Shown: positions 10,201 to 18,520 of the stretch, piece after piece | Layout of the letters: the number at the start of each line of letters is the position of its first letter | How positions within the stretch are numbered: position 1 is the first letter of the stretch | Origin: Gammaproteobacteria bacterium | GTDB lineage: Bacteria > Pseudomonadota > Gammaproteobacteria > PIVX01 | Reading direction: 5' to 3' | NCBI GenBank assembly: GCA_003353785.1 | Contig: PIVX01000007.1 | Span: 27,153 to 91,152, forward strand | DNA length: 64,000 bases | Notes under the pieces: model-generated | Database searches by the model: none | What the model saw: only the letters and a program-made list of their open reading frames with translations | Told to the model about the DNA's origin: nothing | Made by a program: the position numbers and the translations under genes

Positions 10201-10229
10201 TTGCAGCAACTTATTGACTCTGGTATAAA
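10201..10229 (+). promoter_or_regulatory. Sigma-70-type promoter for rpmB-rpmG
   Basis: TTGCAG at 10201-10206 and TATAAA at 10224-10229 are separated by exactly 17 bases. The expected start of transcription is near 10236, about 22 bases before the rpmB ATG. Confidence 0.65.
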
Positions 10230-10257
10230 TTAGAATGTTTATTATTAGAGAAAAGTA

Positions 10258-10485
10258 ATGTCTAGAGTTTGTCAAGTAACCAATAAAAGACCCTTATCAG
10301 GGCACAATGTGTCGCATGCAAACAATAAAACCAATAGAAGATTTTTGCCAAATTTGCATACTAAACGGTTCTGGGTTCCATCTGAAAATAGATTTGTCAA
10401 ACTTAGAGTTAGTTCAAAAGGTATGCGGATCATAGACAAACATGGCATAGAAAAAGTACTGCAAGATATTAAAAATAAGGCATAA
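10258..10485 (+). CDS. rpmB: 50S ribosomal protein L28
   Basis: L28 is a large-subunit ribosomal protein. It has 75 residues (78 in E. coli) and begins [21 protein letters not shown], the standard L28 N-terminus. The conserved [17 protein letters not shown] segment follows. It precedes rpmG by 2 bases, the universal gammaproteobacterial pair, and a good promoter lies just upstream. Confidence 0.97.
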   Translation: MSRVCQVTNKRPLSGHNVSHANNKTNRRFLPNLHTKRFWVPSENRFVKLRVSSKGMRIIDKHGIEKVLQDIKNKA

Positions 10486-10487
10486 TA

Positions 10488-10655
10488 ATGGCAAGTAACG
10501 CAAGAGAAAAATTAAAACTAGTCTCCACAGCTAATACTGGATATTTTTATACCACCACAAAGAACAAAAGAACTCAAACAGAAAAAATCACTCTTAAAAA
10601 ATATGATCCTGTAGCCCGAAAGCACGTCTTGTTTAAAGAAAGTAAAATTAAATAA
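10488..10655 (+). CDS. rpmG: 50S ribosomal protein L33
   Basis: This is a 55-residue protein, the same length as E. coli L33. It starts [20 protein letters not shown] and contains the typical [20 protein letters not shown] and the end [13 protein letters not shown]. This is the cysteine-free form that does not bind zinc. The ATG is 2 bases after the rpmB stop, so the two are surely co-transcribed and probably translationally coupled. Confidence 0.97.
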   Translation: MASNAREKLKLVSTANTGYFYTTTKNKRTQTEKITLKKYDPVARKHVLFKESKIK

Positions 10656-10767
10656 TTTGCTTATCTAAATAATCAGATAGTTATAATATAACTGAACAAT
10701 ATTAATCCAATTGCTATATAAATTGTCAGCAAATACCATATTCATAGTTTAAACTTTAGTTAGTAAC

Positions 10768-12159
10768 ATGGAAAATGGCATGAAAAATTCTCTCCAATTA
10801 AATTTAAGCCAATCACTAAAATTAACCCCTCAACTCCAGCAAGCAATCAAATTACTACAATTATCCTCCATAGAGCTACAAGAATTAATTCAAGAAGCAG
10901 CTCAAGAGAACCCCTTCTTACAATTAGAAATGCCTGAGCATAACGATACATCAGAATCAATGTCCATAGCTAATTCTCCCGTTAAATCACCATTGAAATC
11001 TTCATATGATTTAGAAAATTATAATAAAGATTTTGAAAATATATATAAAACTGAAGAATCGTTACATTCATACCTTGAATGGCAAGTCAATCTAATACCA
11101 CTATCAGAAAAAGATCAGATTATTACCACCAATATTATCGATTCTATTAGTGATGATGGATATTTAGAAAATTCCTTAGAAGAAATATTAGATGGTTTAC
11201 AAAAACACTACCCTGAAACAGATACCAAATTAGATGAATGTGGAGCTATGTTAAAACTGATCCAAAATTTAGATCCTGTAGGGTGTGGTACAACCAATAT
11301 GATCGAATCATTGAAAATCCAATTACACCAATTCAGCAAAGAGACACCTTTTCTCGACATAGCACTTAATATAATCCACAATCACCTAGATCTAGTTGCT
11401 AAAAATAACCGTCCCAAATTAATTAAAATAACTAAATTATCAGAAGAAAACCTAACTCAAGCTTTAAATCTAATTAAATCTTTAGATCCAAAACCCGGTA
11501 AACGTTTCTCTAATGAACAAGCAAGATATATAACTCCGGATGTAGTAGTAAAAAAAAATGGAGATAAATGGCAAGCATATTTGCTATCAGAATCAAAACC
11601 ACGGATTAAGCTTGATGATAACTATATAAATATTATACAGAATCAAGGAGACACTAAAGATAATGAATATGCTAGAACACATCTACAAGACGCAAGATGG
11701 CTAATAAAAAGCGTTTTTATTAGAAATTCCACTTTGTTAAGAGTAGCCAGTTTTATTGTATCTTATCAACAAGATTTTATAGAAAATGGTGATATCTCAA
11801 TGAAACCCCTAACTTTAAGCACTATAGCCGATGAATTAGGCTTACATGAATCGACTATATCAAGGATTACAACGGAAAAATATTTATTAACTCCAAAAGG
11901 TGTTTTTGAACTAAAATATTTTTTATCAAGCCACCTTTCGACTAAAACTGGTGAAGTTGTCTCTGCTAAATCAATCCAAGCTGTAATAAAGAAAATCATT
12001 GAAATAGAAAATCCTACTAATCCTCTAACAGACGCAGAAATTAAAGAAATTTTATTTGAACAAGGAATTAATATAGCTAGAAGAACTGTAGCAAAATATA
12101 GAGAATCAGCTGGGCTCACATCATCAAACACGCGCAAAATAATCTGTAAAGAAATTTAG
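10768..12159 (+). CDS. rpoN: RNA polymerase sigma-54 factor
   Basis: Sigma-54 directs transcription from -24/-12 promoters with AAA+ activators. It has 463 residues (477 in E. coli). The Gln/Leu-rich region I (LSQSLKLTPQLQQAIKLLQL) spans about 11-30, and the acidic region II is short. The core-binding domain, the helix-turn-helix region with LGLHESTISRITTEKYL, and the RpoN box ARRTVAKYRE (about 441-450) are intact. The stop codon TAG lies inside the IS200-type repeat that begins at 12153, so an insertion fixed the last codons of the gene. The neighbours hpf and lptA/lptB are not next to it. No sigma-54 activator is encoded in this window. Confidence 0.96.
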   Translation: MENGMKNSLQLNLSQSLKLTPQLQQAIKLLQLSSIELQELIQEAAQENPFLQLEMPEHNDTSESMSIANSPVKSPLKSSYDLENYNKDFENIYKTEESLHSYLEWQVNLIPLSEKDQIITTNIIDSISDDGYLENSLEEILDGLQKHYPETDTKLDECGAMLKLIQNLDPVGCGTTNMIESLKIQLHQFSKETPFLDIALNIIHNHLDLVAKNNRPKLIKITKLSEENLTQALNLIKSLDPKPGKRFSNEQARYITPDVVVKKNGDKWQAYLLSESKPRIKLDDNYINIIQNQGDTKDNEYARTHLQDARWLIKSVFIRNSTLLRVASFIVSYQQDFIENGDISMKPLTLSTIADELGLHESTISRITTEKYLLTPKGVFELKYFLSSHLSTKTGEVVSAKSIQAVIKKIIEIENPTNPLTDAEIKEILFEQGINIARRTVAKYRESAGLTSSNTRKIICKEI

Positions 12160-12193
12160 CAACAACGCCGTAAACCATCGTCATTTATGATGG
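12153..12193 (-). repeat. IS200-type terminal repeat, copy 2, overlapping the rpoN stop
   Basis: The core TTTAGCAACAACGCC and the hairpin CCATCGTCATTTATGATGG match the copies at 1544 and 53682. The TAG inside TTTAGC is the rpoN stop. The hairpin could now act as the 3'-end structure of the rpoN transcript. No transposase remains here. Confidence 0.65.
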
Positions 12194-12365
12194 AGAACGA
12201 CCACACTTACTAACTATCCAATTTAAACACCGTAACTCAAGATACGAAAAGAAATAAAATAATTTACGAATGACGATATAATTATCATATTTTCTCAACA
12301 AATTGATTCTTTTTTGCCACTATGTGCATTTTATTTGATTTAAAAACCACTATTTTTAGTAAAAT

Positions 12366-12374
12366 TGCTATAAT
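12366..12374 (+). promoter_or_regulatory. Extended -10 promoter for ptsN
   Basis: TGCTATAAT is a perfect extended -10 element, 56 bases before the ptsN ATG. I see no convincing -35 at 16-18 bases, which extended -10 promoters tolerate. It implies ptsN is transcribed apart from rpoN. Confidence 0.5.
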
Positions 12375-12430
12375 TTTTCTTAACGGATAAAAATATATTT
12401 TAGATGCCATTACAAAATTTTAATAAATAA

Positions 12431-12880
12431 ATGAATATTTTTAAAAAACTTTTAAGTATAGATAGAACATTAGCCAATCAGCCTGATAATTCTCATAATA
12501 AAATATTCCGACATTTAAGTATGTTGCTTGCAACCGCTGATAATAAACTAGATCATGAAATATTATTTGAAAATTTCATCGAGCGTGAGAAACTAGGCAG
12601 TACTTATATCGGACACGGAATAGCTATCCCACATATCCGTTCATCACAAGTTAATAAAGCTTATGGAGCATTATTACAATTAGAGCATGGAATGAAATTT
12701 TCCTCTAGTACAGAGGAAAATACGGATCTATTTCTAGGATTTATTGTACCAAAAATCGATAATGAACAACATCTTAAGATTTTAGCAAATTTATCAGAAA
12801 AATTTAGTAATAATAATTTTAGAGAATCTTTACGTTCAGCTAAAGACTCTCTAAAATTATATAATCTAGCAACTAAATGA
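12431..12880 (+). CDS. ptsN: Nitrogen-PTS EIIA component PtsN
   Basis: PtsN is the phosphoryl acceptor of the nitrogen-related phosphotransferase chain (PtsP-NPr-PtsN), a regulatory cascade affecting potassium transport and stress responses. It has 149 residues against 163 in E. coli. The active-site segment GHGIAIPHIRS puts the phosphorylated histidine at 68. The PTS EIIA type-2 fold is followed through LGFIVPKIDNEQHLKILANL. It lies 271 bp after rpoN. The ribosome hibernation gene hpf, which usually sits between them, is missing, and the gap holds an IS200-type repeat instead. Confidence 0.93.
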   Translation: MNIFKKLLSIDRTLANQPDNSHNKIFRHLSMLLATADNKLDHEILFENFIEREKLGSTYIGHGIAIPHIRSSQVNKAYGALLQLEHGMKFSSSTEENTDLFLGFIVPKIDNEQHLKILANLSEKFSNNNFRESLRSAKDSLKLYNLATK

Positions 12881-13165
12881 GAAACTAAATATTTCTACAT
12901 TTACTCCTTTTTTCTACATTAGTATATATCTATTTCCTCTAAATCAGTGTTCAATAAAAAATCTTTTGTTGAAAAATAAAACTAAATTTTAAACATTGTA
13001 ATACAATAGTTGCACTTCAGAAAAATTTTGATATGCTACTCTAAACTGAAATATCCATTAACTATGATTAAGCATATTAAATCTGGTGTATGTTGACATA
13101 CTCTAGAAGAAATTATTAGTACTCAACCAAGAGGATTTATGAGAAAATTACCTGAAAGAGGAAAT

Positions 13166-13435
13166 ATGCTAAGTAAAAAAATTACCATAAATAATAAATT
13201 AGGCCTGCACGTCAGGGCATCAGCAAAATTTGTCAATACGACAACAAAGTATAAAAGTACAATTAAAATAGAAAGTGAAAACAAATCCGTAAACGGTAAA
13301 AGCATCATGGGGATCATGATGTTAGCAGCTAAAAAAGGAACCGAGCTAAATATTCACGTTGAAGGACCAGACGAACAAGACATGCTTCAAGATATTGAAG
13401 ATTTGATTAAAAATAACTTTGGTGAGAAAGAGTAA
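13166..13435 (+). CDS. ptsO: HPr-family phosphocarrier (NPr)
   Basis: NPr passes phosphate to PtsN. The 89-residue protein has the HPr active site GLHVRASA with His15, and the NGKSIMGIMMLAA helix around Ser46. I chose the ATG at 13166, with AGAGG just upstream, because it gives the family's standard N-terminus (MLSKKITI) and length. An in-frame ATG at 13139 also has an AGAGG and would add nine residues. Association with ptsN and rpoN favours NPr over the sugar HPr. The rapZ gene normally between ptsN and npr is absent. Confidence 0.92.
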   Translation: MLSKKITINNKLGLHVRASAKFVNTTTKYKSTIKIESENKSVNGKSIMGIMMLAAKKGTELNIHVEGPDEQDMLQDIEDLIKNNFGEKE

Positions 13436-13445
13436 AATTACCTAT

Positions 13446-13982
13446 TTATTTCCCTGTTAATTTCAACGTCAATATGCCATCTTCCTGAGTAAATGAGAAT
13501 CTCTTCAAAGCAGACATACCTAGTAAGACATTATCTGAATTGTCGGCAGGCACTATAGTAGCCCTCACATCAAGCAACTCAATATCACCGATAAATAAAG
13601 AATCAATATTTGTAGAATAGGCATTAGCCTCTCCACTCGCAGTCAATACTCGAATAGGGTTTCCTCGTTTTAGACCTATCTTCTTTGCGATGTGTCCAGG
13701 AACAGAAACACTAGTGGCACCTGTATCAATTAAGAAACTGACGTCAGCTTTATTAATTTTCCCAGATACTACATAATGATTATATCTATTAACTTTAAGA
13801 ATAATTACTCGCTCACCAGAACGACTAATTGTAGTATCAACATTCATATTAGGATTCATGCTATAAGATAACCACTTAGAAAAGATATAAGTTAGAATAG
13901 CCATAAATAATATCCATGCTATCAAAAGCATAAATGTTCCTATTCTAGTTGTACCCTTATTAAAAACAAATCTATTTAACAT
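13446..13982 (-). CDS. Membrane-anchored retropepsin-like aspartic protease
   Basis: The 178-residue protein has one N-terminal membrane segment (about 15-35) and a periplasmic domain with the aspartic protease signature FLIDTGATSVSVP (Asp86-Thr-Gly). It also has the flap-like ITVLTASGEAN region (here IRVLTASGEAN) and the hydrophobic VLLGMSALKRFSF motif near the end. This is the bacterial TIGR02281/clan AA single-domain family, which would act as a homodimer. Its substrates are unknown to me. It overlaps the start of pssA by 11 bp on the same strand (13972-13982), suggesting one transcript pssA-protease. Confidence 0.9.
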   Translation of the reverse strand: MLNRFVFNKGTTRIGTFMLLIAWILFMAILTYIFSKWLSYSMNPNMNVDTTISRSGERVIILKVNRYNHYVVSGKINKADVSFLIDTGATSVSVPGHIAKKIGLKRGNPIRVLTASGEANAYSTNIDSLFIGDIELLDVRATIVPADNSDNVLLGMSALKRFSFTQEDGILTLKLTGK

Positions 13983-14727
13983 GCTTCTTGCGACGATTTC
14001 TCTTTAGAACACTTTTTTTATACAAAGTAAACATCAAACCTGACAATGAATAGATAAAGAATACTACAAACAATACTAAAGGGGGATCAATAGCAACAGC
14101 TATTAAAAGTAACGTATTCAAAAACCCAATTATATAGGGTGACTTTCCTTTAAGATCAATATCTTTGAAACTATAGTACCCAATATTGCTTACCATTAAT
14201 CCTGCAACACTCATACAAATAAACAATAGAGATAATTCGATAATCACTATATTATTAAAACCATACTTACAACTGACCCAAATTAGACTAGTGACAACTG
14301 CGGCCGCTGATGGACAAGGAAGCCCTTGAAAAAATTTTTTATCAGATACATTGGCCTTAGCATTAAATCTTGCAAGCCTCAACGCTGTACAGGCCAAATA
14401 TATAAAAGCAGCTAACCAGCCAAACCTACCAAAATCTTTCAATGCCCAAATATAAGCTAAAGCTGCAGGGGCAACCCCGAAAGAAACCACATCCGCTAAA
14501 CTATCGTATTGAGCTCCAAAATCACTAACTGATTTAGTCATTCTAGCCACTCTACCATCTAAAGTATCAAATATCATGGCTATAAATATGGTTACACAAG
14601 CAACCTCATAAAACCCATCTAAAGCTGCCATAATGGAGTAAAAAGCCGAAAATAAGCTAGCTGTTGTTAACAAATTTGGTAACCAGTGAACATTACTAAT
14701 TATTTCTTTTTTTGCTTCTTTTTTCAT
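13972..14727 (-). CDS. pssA: CDP-diacylglycerol-serine O-phosphatidyltransferase
   Basis: PssA makes phosphatidylserine from CDP-diacylglycerol and serine, the precursor of phosphatidylethanolamine. It has 251 residues and about eight membrane segments. The CDP-alcohol phosphotransferase motif is complete: D57-G58, A61-R62, G71, D75, D79. This is the membrane-embedded type found in Bacillus and many alpha- and gammaproteobacteria, not the phospholipase-D-like E. coli enzyme. It is the first gene of the leftward pair with the aspartic protease. Confidence 0.93.
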   Translation of the reverse strand: MKKEAKKEIISNVHWLPNLLTTASLFSAFYSIMAALDGFYEVACVTIFIAMIFDTLDGRVARMTKSVSDFGAQYDSLADVVSFGVAPAALAYIWALKDFGRFGWLAAFIYLACTALRLARFNAKANVSDKKFFQGLPCPSAAAVVTSLIWVSCKYGFNNIVIIELSLLFICMSVAGLMVSNIGYYSFKDIDLKGKSPYIIGFLNTLLLIAVAIDPPLVLFVVFFIYSLSGLMFTLYKKSVLKRNRRKKHVK

Positions 14728-14832
14728 ATCATCCCAACACCTTGATTATCATAAAGATAATATATACCAAAATTCTTAGATACATTTAAGCCATTATTGC
14801 ACAAAAATATAAGATCTTTATCGCTTTTTTAG

Positions 14833-14841
14833 TGCTATAAT
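14833..14841 (+). promoter_or_regulatory. Extended -10 promoter for the DUF3579/LOG pair
   Basis: TGCTATAAT is a perfect extended -10 element 83 bases before the chosen DUF3579 start. It is the same nonamer as the one before ptsN. No clear -35 is seen. Confidence 0.45.
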
Positions 14842-14923
14842 TGTCTTATGGCATGATTTATTGTACAGTTTATCTCAGCAATTGAGCAATAAAGTAAATC
14901 ATATACGCAAGGCTATACTAATT

Positions 14924-15211
14924 ATGTCTAAATTAAATGACAAAAGCAAAATAATAATAGAAGGAATAACCAAAGAAGGAGAAACATTCAGGCCTAAAGA
15001 CTGGGCTTTAAGAATGAGCGATAGATTGGCAACCTATGACAACAAAAGACTAAAATACTCCCCTTTACTACAACCATCTGAAAATAAAAGTGGTGGTTAT
15101 AAGTGTGTATTACTAGACCCAGAACTAAAAAATACTAACCCCATACTTTATCAATCCATAATGGATTTTGCTGAAAAAAATAATTTGAAAATCTGCAATG
15201 AAGAAGATTAA
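14924..15211 (+). CDS. DUF3579 domain protein
   Basis: The 95-residue protein carries the family pattern IIIEGITKEGETFRPKDWA near the start, then YSPLLQPSENKSGGYKC and a closing FAEKNNLKIC. DUF3579 proteins are small cytoplasmic proteins of beta- and gammaproteobacteria without a known function. A longer frame exists with a TTG at 14861, but the ATG at 14924 (MSKLNDKSK) fits the family length. It is followed 6 bases later by the LOG-family gene and is likely co-transcribed. Confidence 0.75.
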   Translation: MSKLNDKSKIIIEGITKEGETFRPKDWALRMSDRLATYDNKRLKYSPLLQPSENKSGGYKCVLLDPELKNTNPILYQSIMDFAEKNNLKICNEED

Positions 15212-15217
15212 ATATCT

Positions 15218-16093
15218 TTGCTAATAAATTTCATTAGTAGTAATATAATTAAATTTATCTTACTGGAATTCTTCGTGGATGATGATAGTGAAGACGTTAA
15301 CTCTGAATATTATGCTCAAGAATCACTTTTAACCTCTGCAGCTCTTGAGTTTGACTCCAGTAAAAGCTCCATGCACGTTAGACTATTACAAGAATATCTC
15401 CAGACAGATATTATTCTTGAAAAAAATAATATTAAAAAAGCAATTGTATTTTTTGGCAGTGCCAGAATTCCAAGACAGGAAAAAGCCGAAGTAGAACTAA
15501 CTCAGATTAAATTAAAGATTAAAGAGTCTCCAAACGATCAAGAACTTCAAAATAGATATGAAAAAGTTAATAATTTATATAAATATAGTAAATATCTCCA
15601 TGAAGCTACCAAACTTGCAGAGCTAATTTCTTCCTCAGATAAGGAATATACCATTTTTACTGGAGGAGGCCCAGGTTTTATGGAAGCAGCAAATAAAGGA
15701 GCTCATAATATAGGTAAGCCTAGTGTGTCACTAAATATTAAACTGCCATTTGAAGAAGAACCTAATAGATATAATACTCCAGAGTTAACGTTTATATTCA
15801 AATATTTCTCTATACGAAAAATTCACCTTCTTAAAAGAGCAAAGGCTCTAATTGCTTTCCCAGGAGGATTTGGCACTCTAGATGAACTCTTTGAAGCTCT
15901 AACCTTACATCAGAATGCTAGACTCGAATCAATGCCAATAATATTATTTAATAAATATTTCTGGAAGAAAACTATTAATTTTGATTATTTAATAGAAATA
16001 GGTACTATAGATAAAGCAGATCTTGATTGTATATATTACGTAGAAACTGCCGAAGAAGCATGGAAAATTATCAAAGAATATTACCGTTCATAG
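15218..16093 (+). CDS. LOG-family protein (nucleotide 5'-monophosphate phosphoribohydrolase type)
   Basis: The Rossmann-like LOG fold is clear from FFGSARIP (78-85), TGGGPGFMEAANKGA (148-162) and PGGFGTLDELFEALTL (215-230). The GGGPG and PGGxGTxxE motifs are the nucleotide-binding and catalytic signature of enzymes that release the base from nucleoside monophosphates. Older annotations call them lysine decarboxylases. Length is 291 from a TTG at 15218. A GTG at 15275 (VDDDSEDVNSE) would give 272 residues and may be the real start. It ends 2 bp before the convergent csaA. Confidence 0.85.
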   Translation: MLINFISSNIIKFILLEFFVDDDSEDVNSEYYAQESLLTSAALEFDSSKSSMHVRLLQEYLQTDIILEKNNIKKAIVFFGSARIPRQEKAEVELTQIKLKIKESPNDQELQNRYEKVNNLYKYSKYLHEATKLAELISSSDKEYTIFTGGGPGFMEAANKGAHNIGKPSVSLNIKLPFEEEPNRYNTPELTFIFKYFSIRKIHLLKRAKALIAFPGGFGTLDELFEALTLHQNARLESMPIILFNKYFWKKTINFDYLIEIGTIDKADLDCIYYVETAEEAWKIIKEYYRS

Positions 16094-16095
16094 TC

Positions 16096-16431
16096 TTATA
16101 GTAACTTCGCCCCATTAGGAACTTCTAGCTCAATCGTTGCTAAACAAATAATACCATTATTATCAGCACAACCTAATAATAAGAACTGTGATTTAAAACC
16201 AGCAATATTTTTCTCAGGTAAATTAATACATCCTAAAATTGATTTACCAATAAGATTATCTTCTGTATAGTTAACAGTTACTTGAGCTGACGTTTGTAAA
16301 ATACCAAACTCATCACCAAAATCTGCCCATAGCTTGAAAGCAGGTTTCTTTGCCCTTAAGAATTTATCAACTTTTACAATAGTACCAGAACGCACCTCAA
16401 TTTTTGCAAAGTCCTCATAGGTGATCTTCAT
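16096..16431 (-). CDS. csaA: CsaA-like tRNA-binding/chaperone protein
   Basis: The 111-residue protein is a single EMAP/Myf OB-fold domain: FAKIEVRSGTIVKVDKF at about 8-24, KLWADFGDEFGILQTSAQV, and the C-terminal CLATIELEVPNGAKLL. The pattern of length and residues matches CsaA, a dimeric tRNA-binding protein reported to have export-chaperone activity in Bacillus. It is convergent with the LOG gene and probably monocistronic. Confidence 0.88.
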   Translation of the reverse strand: MKITYEDFAKIEVRSGTIVKVDKFLRAKKPAFKLWADFGDEFGILQTSAQVTVNYTEDNLIGKSILGCINLPEKNIAGFKSQFLLLGCADNNGIICLATIELEVPNGAKLL

Positions 16432-16498
16432 ATAATATTAAAATACTATCCATTAAATTATAAATACTATCCTATTTAATTACAGTGTTCAACAAAGC

Positions 16499-16520
16499 TT
16501 GATATCCTCACCTTCCTAAA
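16499..16520 (+). repeat. IS605-type right end, copy 1
   Basis: TTGATATCCTCACC followed by TTCCTAAA matches four other copies in this window (19247, 23950, 55206, 63886), all reading in the same direction. Such sequences mark the end just after tnpB in IS200/IS605 elements. No tnpB reading frame can be followed in the bases after it here. Confidence 0.6.
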
Positions 16521-16709
16521 AAAAAGAATTTTAAAAAATCACTGCGGCACTACTCCGGGATAAGCAATCCATTACTTACCAAATTTTTTTCTTAGAAACA
16601 TATTTAGCTTAACAAAACATATAAGCTATGTTTGTAAGAGTTATTTACTTATATCTTTAACTATAATATACTTGTTATTAGTACTATCTAATAACCACCG
16701 ACAATTAAA

Positions 16710-17501
16710 ATGTTAAATTTTTTTTCCTCCCAAAGCAGTCCTAAGATTAAGCTAAAAACTACTGAAGAAATTAGTAAATCAGAGCAAAATATTATAATGC
16801 AGGTAACAAAAAATGGTAAAAAAATAGCTTCAGAAAAAAGTTTTCTTAGTTATGAGGCAGTACATAAGCTTCTTACGGACTATAAAATTGAAACCATTTT
16901 AGATATTGGAGCAGGAATGCAGGAACATACTAATATAATGAGAGCTATGGAAAAAAAGGTAACAACTATCGATTTATATTATCCTGTGTCTTATGATGAT
17001 AAAAATAAACCACCAAAAGCAGATATAGAAGCAGATTTTTTAGACCATGATTTTTCTGATACTAAATATGACGCTATTTTTTGTTCTCACATTCTTGAAC
17101 ACCAAAGAAATGTGGGTATTTTTTGTGAAAAGATGTTTGATATTTTACAAGAGGATGGAGTTCTAGCAATTACGGTTCCCCCGCTTGTTACAAATCATAT
17201 TACTTTTAAACATATCGAACAATTCAATGCAGGGTACTTGATATATCAGCTAGTTTCTTCAGGTTTTGATTGTAGCGATTGTAACATTTTAGTATATGGC
17301 TATAATTTAAGCGTTATAGTTAGAAAAAAACCAAACAATGTCCCAAGGACTTCATTTGCCTATGATATTGATACAGTTTTACCGTATTTCCCCAGCTGCT
17401 TTGAAAAGACTGGTATAAATTTTACTAATGGCGCAATAAAAAACTATAACTGGAAATCTGTTACGTGTATTCCTCCTCACACTGATTGGACAAAATATTA
17501 A
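16710..17501 (+). CDS. Class I SAM-dependent methyltransferase
   Basis: The 263-residue protein has the SAM-binding motif I ILDIGAGMQEH (about 61-71), the acidic end of strand two TTIDLYYP, motif YDAIFCSHILEH with the catalytic-region Glu-His, and VLAITVPP. This is the Methyltransf_11/23 type; similar enzymes act on sugars or lipids in surface polysaccharide loci, but the substrate cannot be told. It stands alone between two IS605-type relics, which suggests an accessory or transferred gene. No signal peptide. Confidence 0.8.
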   Translation: MLNFFSSQSSPKIKLKTTEEISKSEQNIIMQVTKNGKKIASEKSFLSYEAVHKLLTDYKIETILDIGAGMQEHTNIMRAMEKKVTTIDLYYPVSYDDKNKPPKADIEADFLDHDFSDTKYDAIFCSHILEHQRNVGIFCEKMFDILQEDGVLAITVPPLVTNHITFKHIEQFNAGYLIYQLVSSGFDCSDCNILVYGYNLSVIVRKKPNNVPRTSFAYDIDTVLPYFPSCFEKTGINFTNGAIKNYNWKSVTCIPPHTDWTKY

Positions 17502-17699
17502 TAAATTATTTAAAAGATTTATTATATAAGGATCTACTTTAAAAATTAAAGTTAAAAGTATTATTTAATCAAATCTAAGCAAAAGAACTAACTAGAACGA
17601 AAACCATCGAAAATAAATTTAATATAAATCTAGCTAGTTATTCTATTAGCTCTGAATTTTGAACAATAGCAAATTTTTAATTTCCTGAAGCAATTATAT
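17502..17699. other. Intergenic stretch before tnpB relic
   Basis: I see no gene, RNA or clear terminator in this AT-rich stretch. It may contain more of the decayed element that follows. Confidence 0.4.
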
Positions 17700-17905
17700 T
17701 CATGTCACTAGTCGATAATTATTTATCATTGTGACTGCTCGCCGTAATAAATAACGAAGCTTCCAAAATTCCTAGCCTACAGCTGGGGACAAGTAGTCAA
17801 TCTTAGAAACATCTCCTAGTTAAGACCAAAAGACATTCGGTTTTTAATTTCAAGATGCCTTGTTGTTTTATGTTCTTTGCTGCATTTATATCCCAGAAAA
17901 TCCAT
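17700..17905 (-). pseudogene. Decayed IS605-type tnpB fragment
   Basis: On the minus strand, bases 17895 down to about 17853 read WDINAAKNIKQQGI. This is the third RuvC catalytic motif of TnpB (Asp followed by x-Asn-Ala-Ala-x-Asn). Downstream the frame is broken by stops within about 20 codons, but the remaining distance resembles the short C-terminal tail of TnpB. There is no zinc-finger CxxC region or upstream domain. It is therefore a dead remnant of the RNA-guided nuclease that accompanies these transposons. Confidence 0.65.
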
Positions 17906-17918
17906 ACTAAACTTGACA

Positions 17919-17947
17919 TTGACAAAACTAAAAATTTACTTTATTGT
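17919..17947 (+). promoter_or_regulatory. Sigma-70-type promoter before the 164-aa secreted protein
   Basis: TTGACA at 17919-17924 and TATTGT at 17942-17947 are 17 bases apart. A second overlapping TTGACA lies at 17913. It begins right at the edge of the tnpB relic, so the insertion sequence may have supplied the -35 element. Confidence 0.5.
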
Positions 17948-17984
17948 CCTAGCAACTTAATAATTTTTTTCAAATGGAGATGTT

Positions 17985-18479
17985 ATGAATAAAAAGCTCT
18001 TAACTTTAGCTACGACAACACTGATATTTATAAGTAATTGTCTTGCTGCTGATGTAAGACTTTCTGGGGGATTCGCGGCACAACTGAACAGTAAATATGA
18101 TTCATTTAGTGTAGAATTCTCTAATGGCACTCAAGTAATATTAAATGAAAAAAACAACTATAAATGTGATATAGACAACAAACAGATAAAACGATTTGTA
18201 TTAAAATACAAATTAGAAAAACACCATATAGATGGATATAGTACCCAGCAATTAAATATGGTAATAACCAATATTTTTAGAGATTTTACGAAAATAGAAC
18301 CCATACACTGTATCACCTCACTAATAAGCGAATTTGCAACATATGAGATCACAGAGTTTGAAATCCCGTCATCAGCTAACGAGGATGAAATTTTTCCTAA
18401 CAATTGGTACATAATTGTTAAAGGAACAATACATCGTGACGGAAGAGAACCTGAGATAACATTACCATTCCAGCATTAA
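17985..18479 (+). CDS. Secreted orphan protein, 164 aa
   Basis: Not recognised. The signal peptide is clear: MNKKLLTLATTTLIFISNCL with Ala-Ala cleavage near 21-22. The mature protein has a Cys pair candidate (the cysteines near residues 59 and 104) and no repeats. The ATG has a GGAG seven bases upstream. It faces the next secreted orphan (18521-19135) tail to tail. A run of seven G follows the stop at 18490-18496. A periplasmic or exported location is the only supported inference. Confidence 0.65.
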   Translation: MNKKLLTLATTTLIFISNCLAADVRLSGGFAAQLNSKYDSFSVEFSNGTQVILNEKNNYKCDIDNKQIKRFVLKYKLEKHHIDGYSTQQLNMVITNIFRDFTKIEPIHCITSLISEFATYEITEFEIPSSANEDEIFPNNWYIIVKGTIHRDGREPEITLPFQH

Positions 18480-18520
18480 TTATACGGGTGGGGGGGAAAT
18501 CTCTTAAATAAATACTATAT

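Noticed and set aside
13139..13165. Longer NPr start
   Set aside because: It has an AGAGG too, but the extra nine residues do not fit the HPr family, which begins right at the MLSKKITI start.
14861..14923. Longer DUF3579 start from a TTG
   Set aside because: The extra residues do not resemble the family; the internal ATG gives the usual length.
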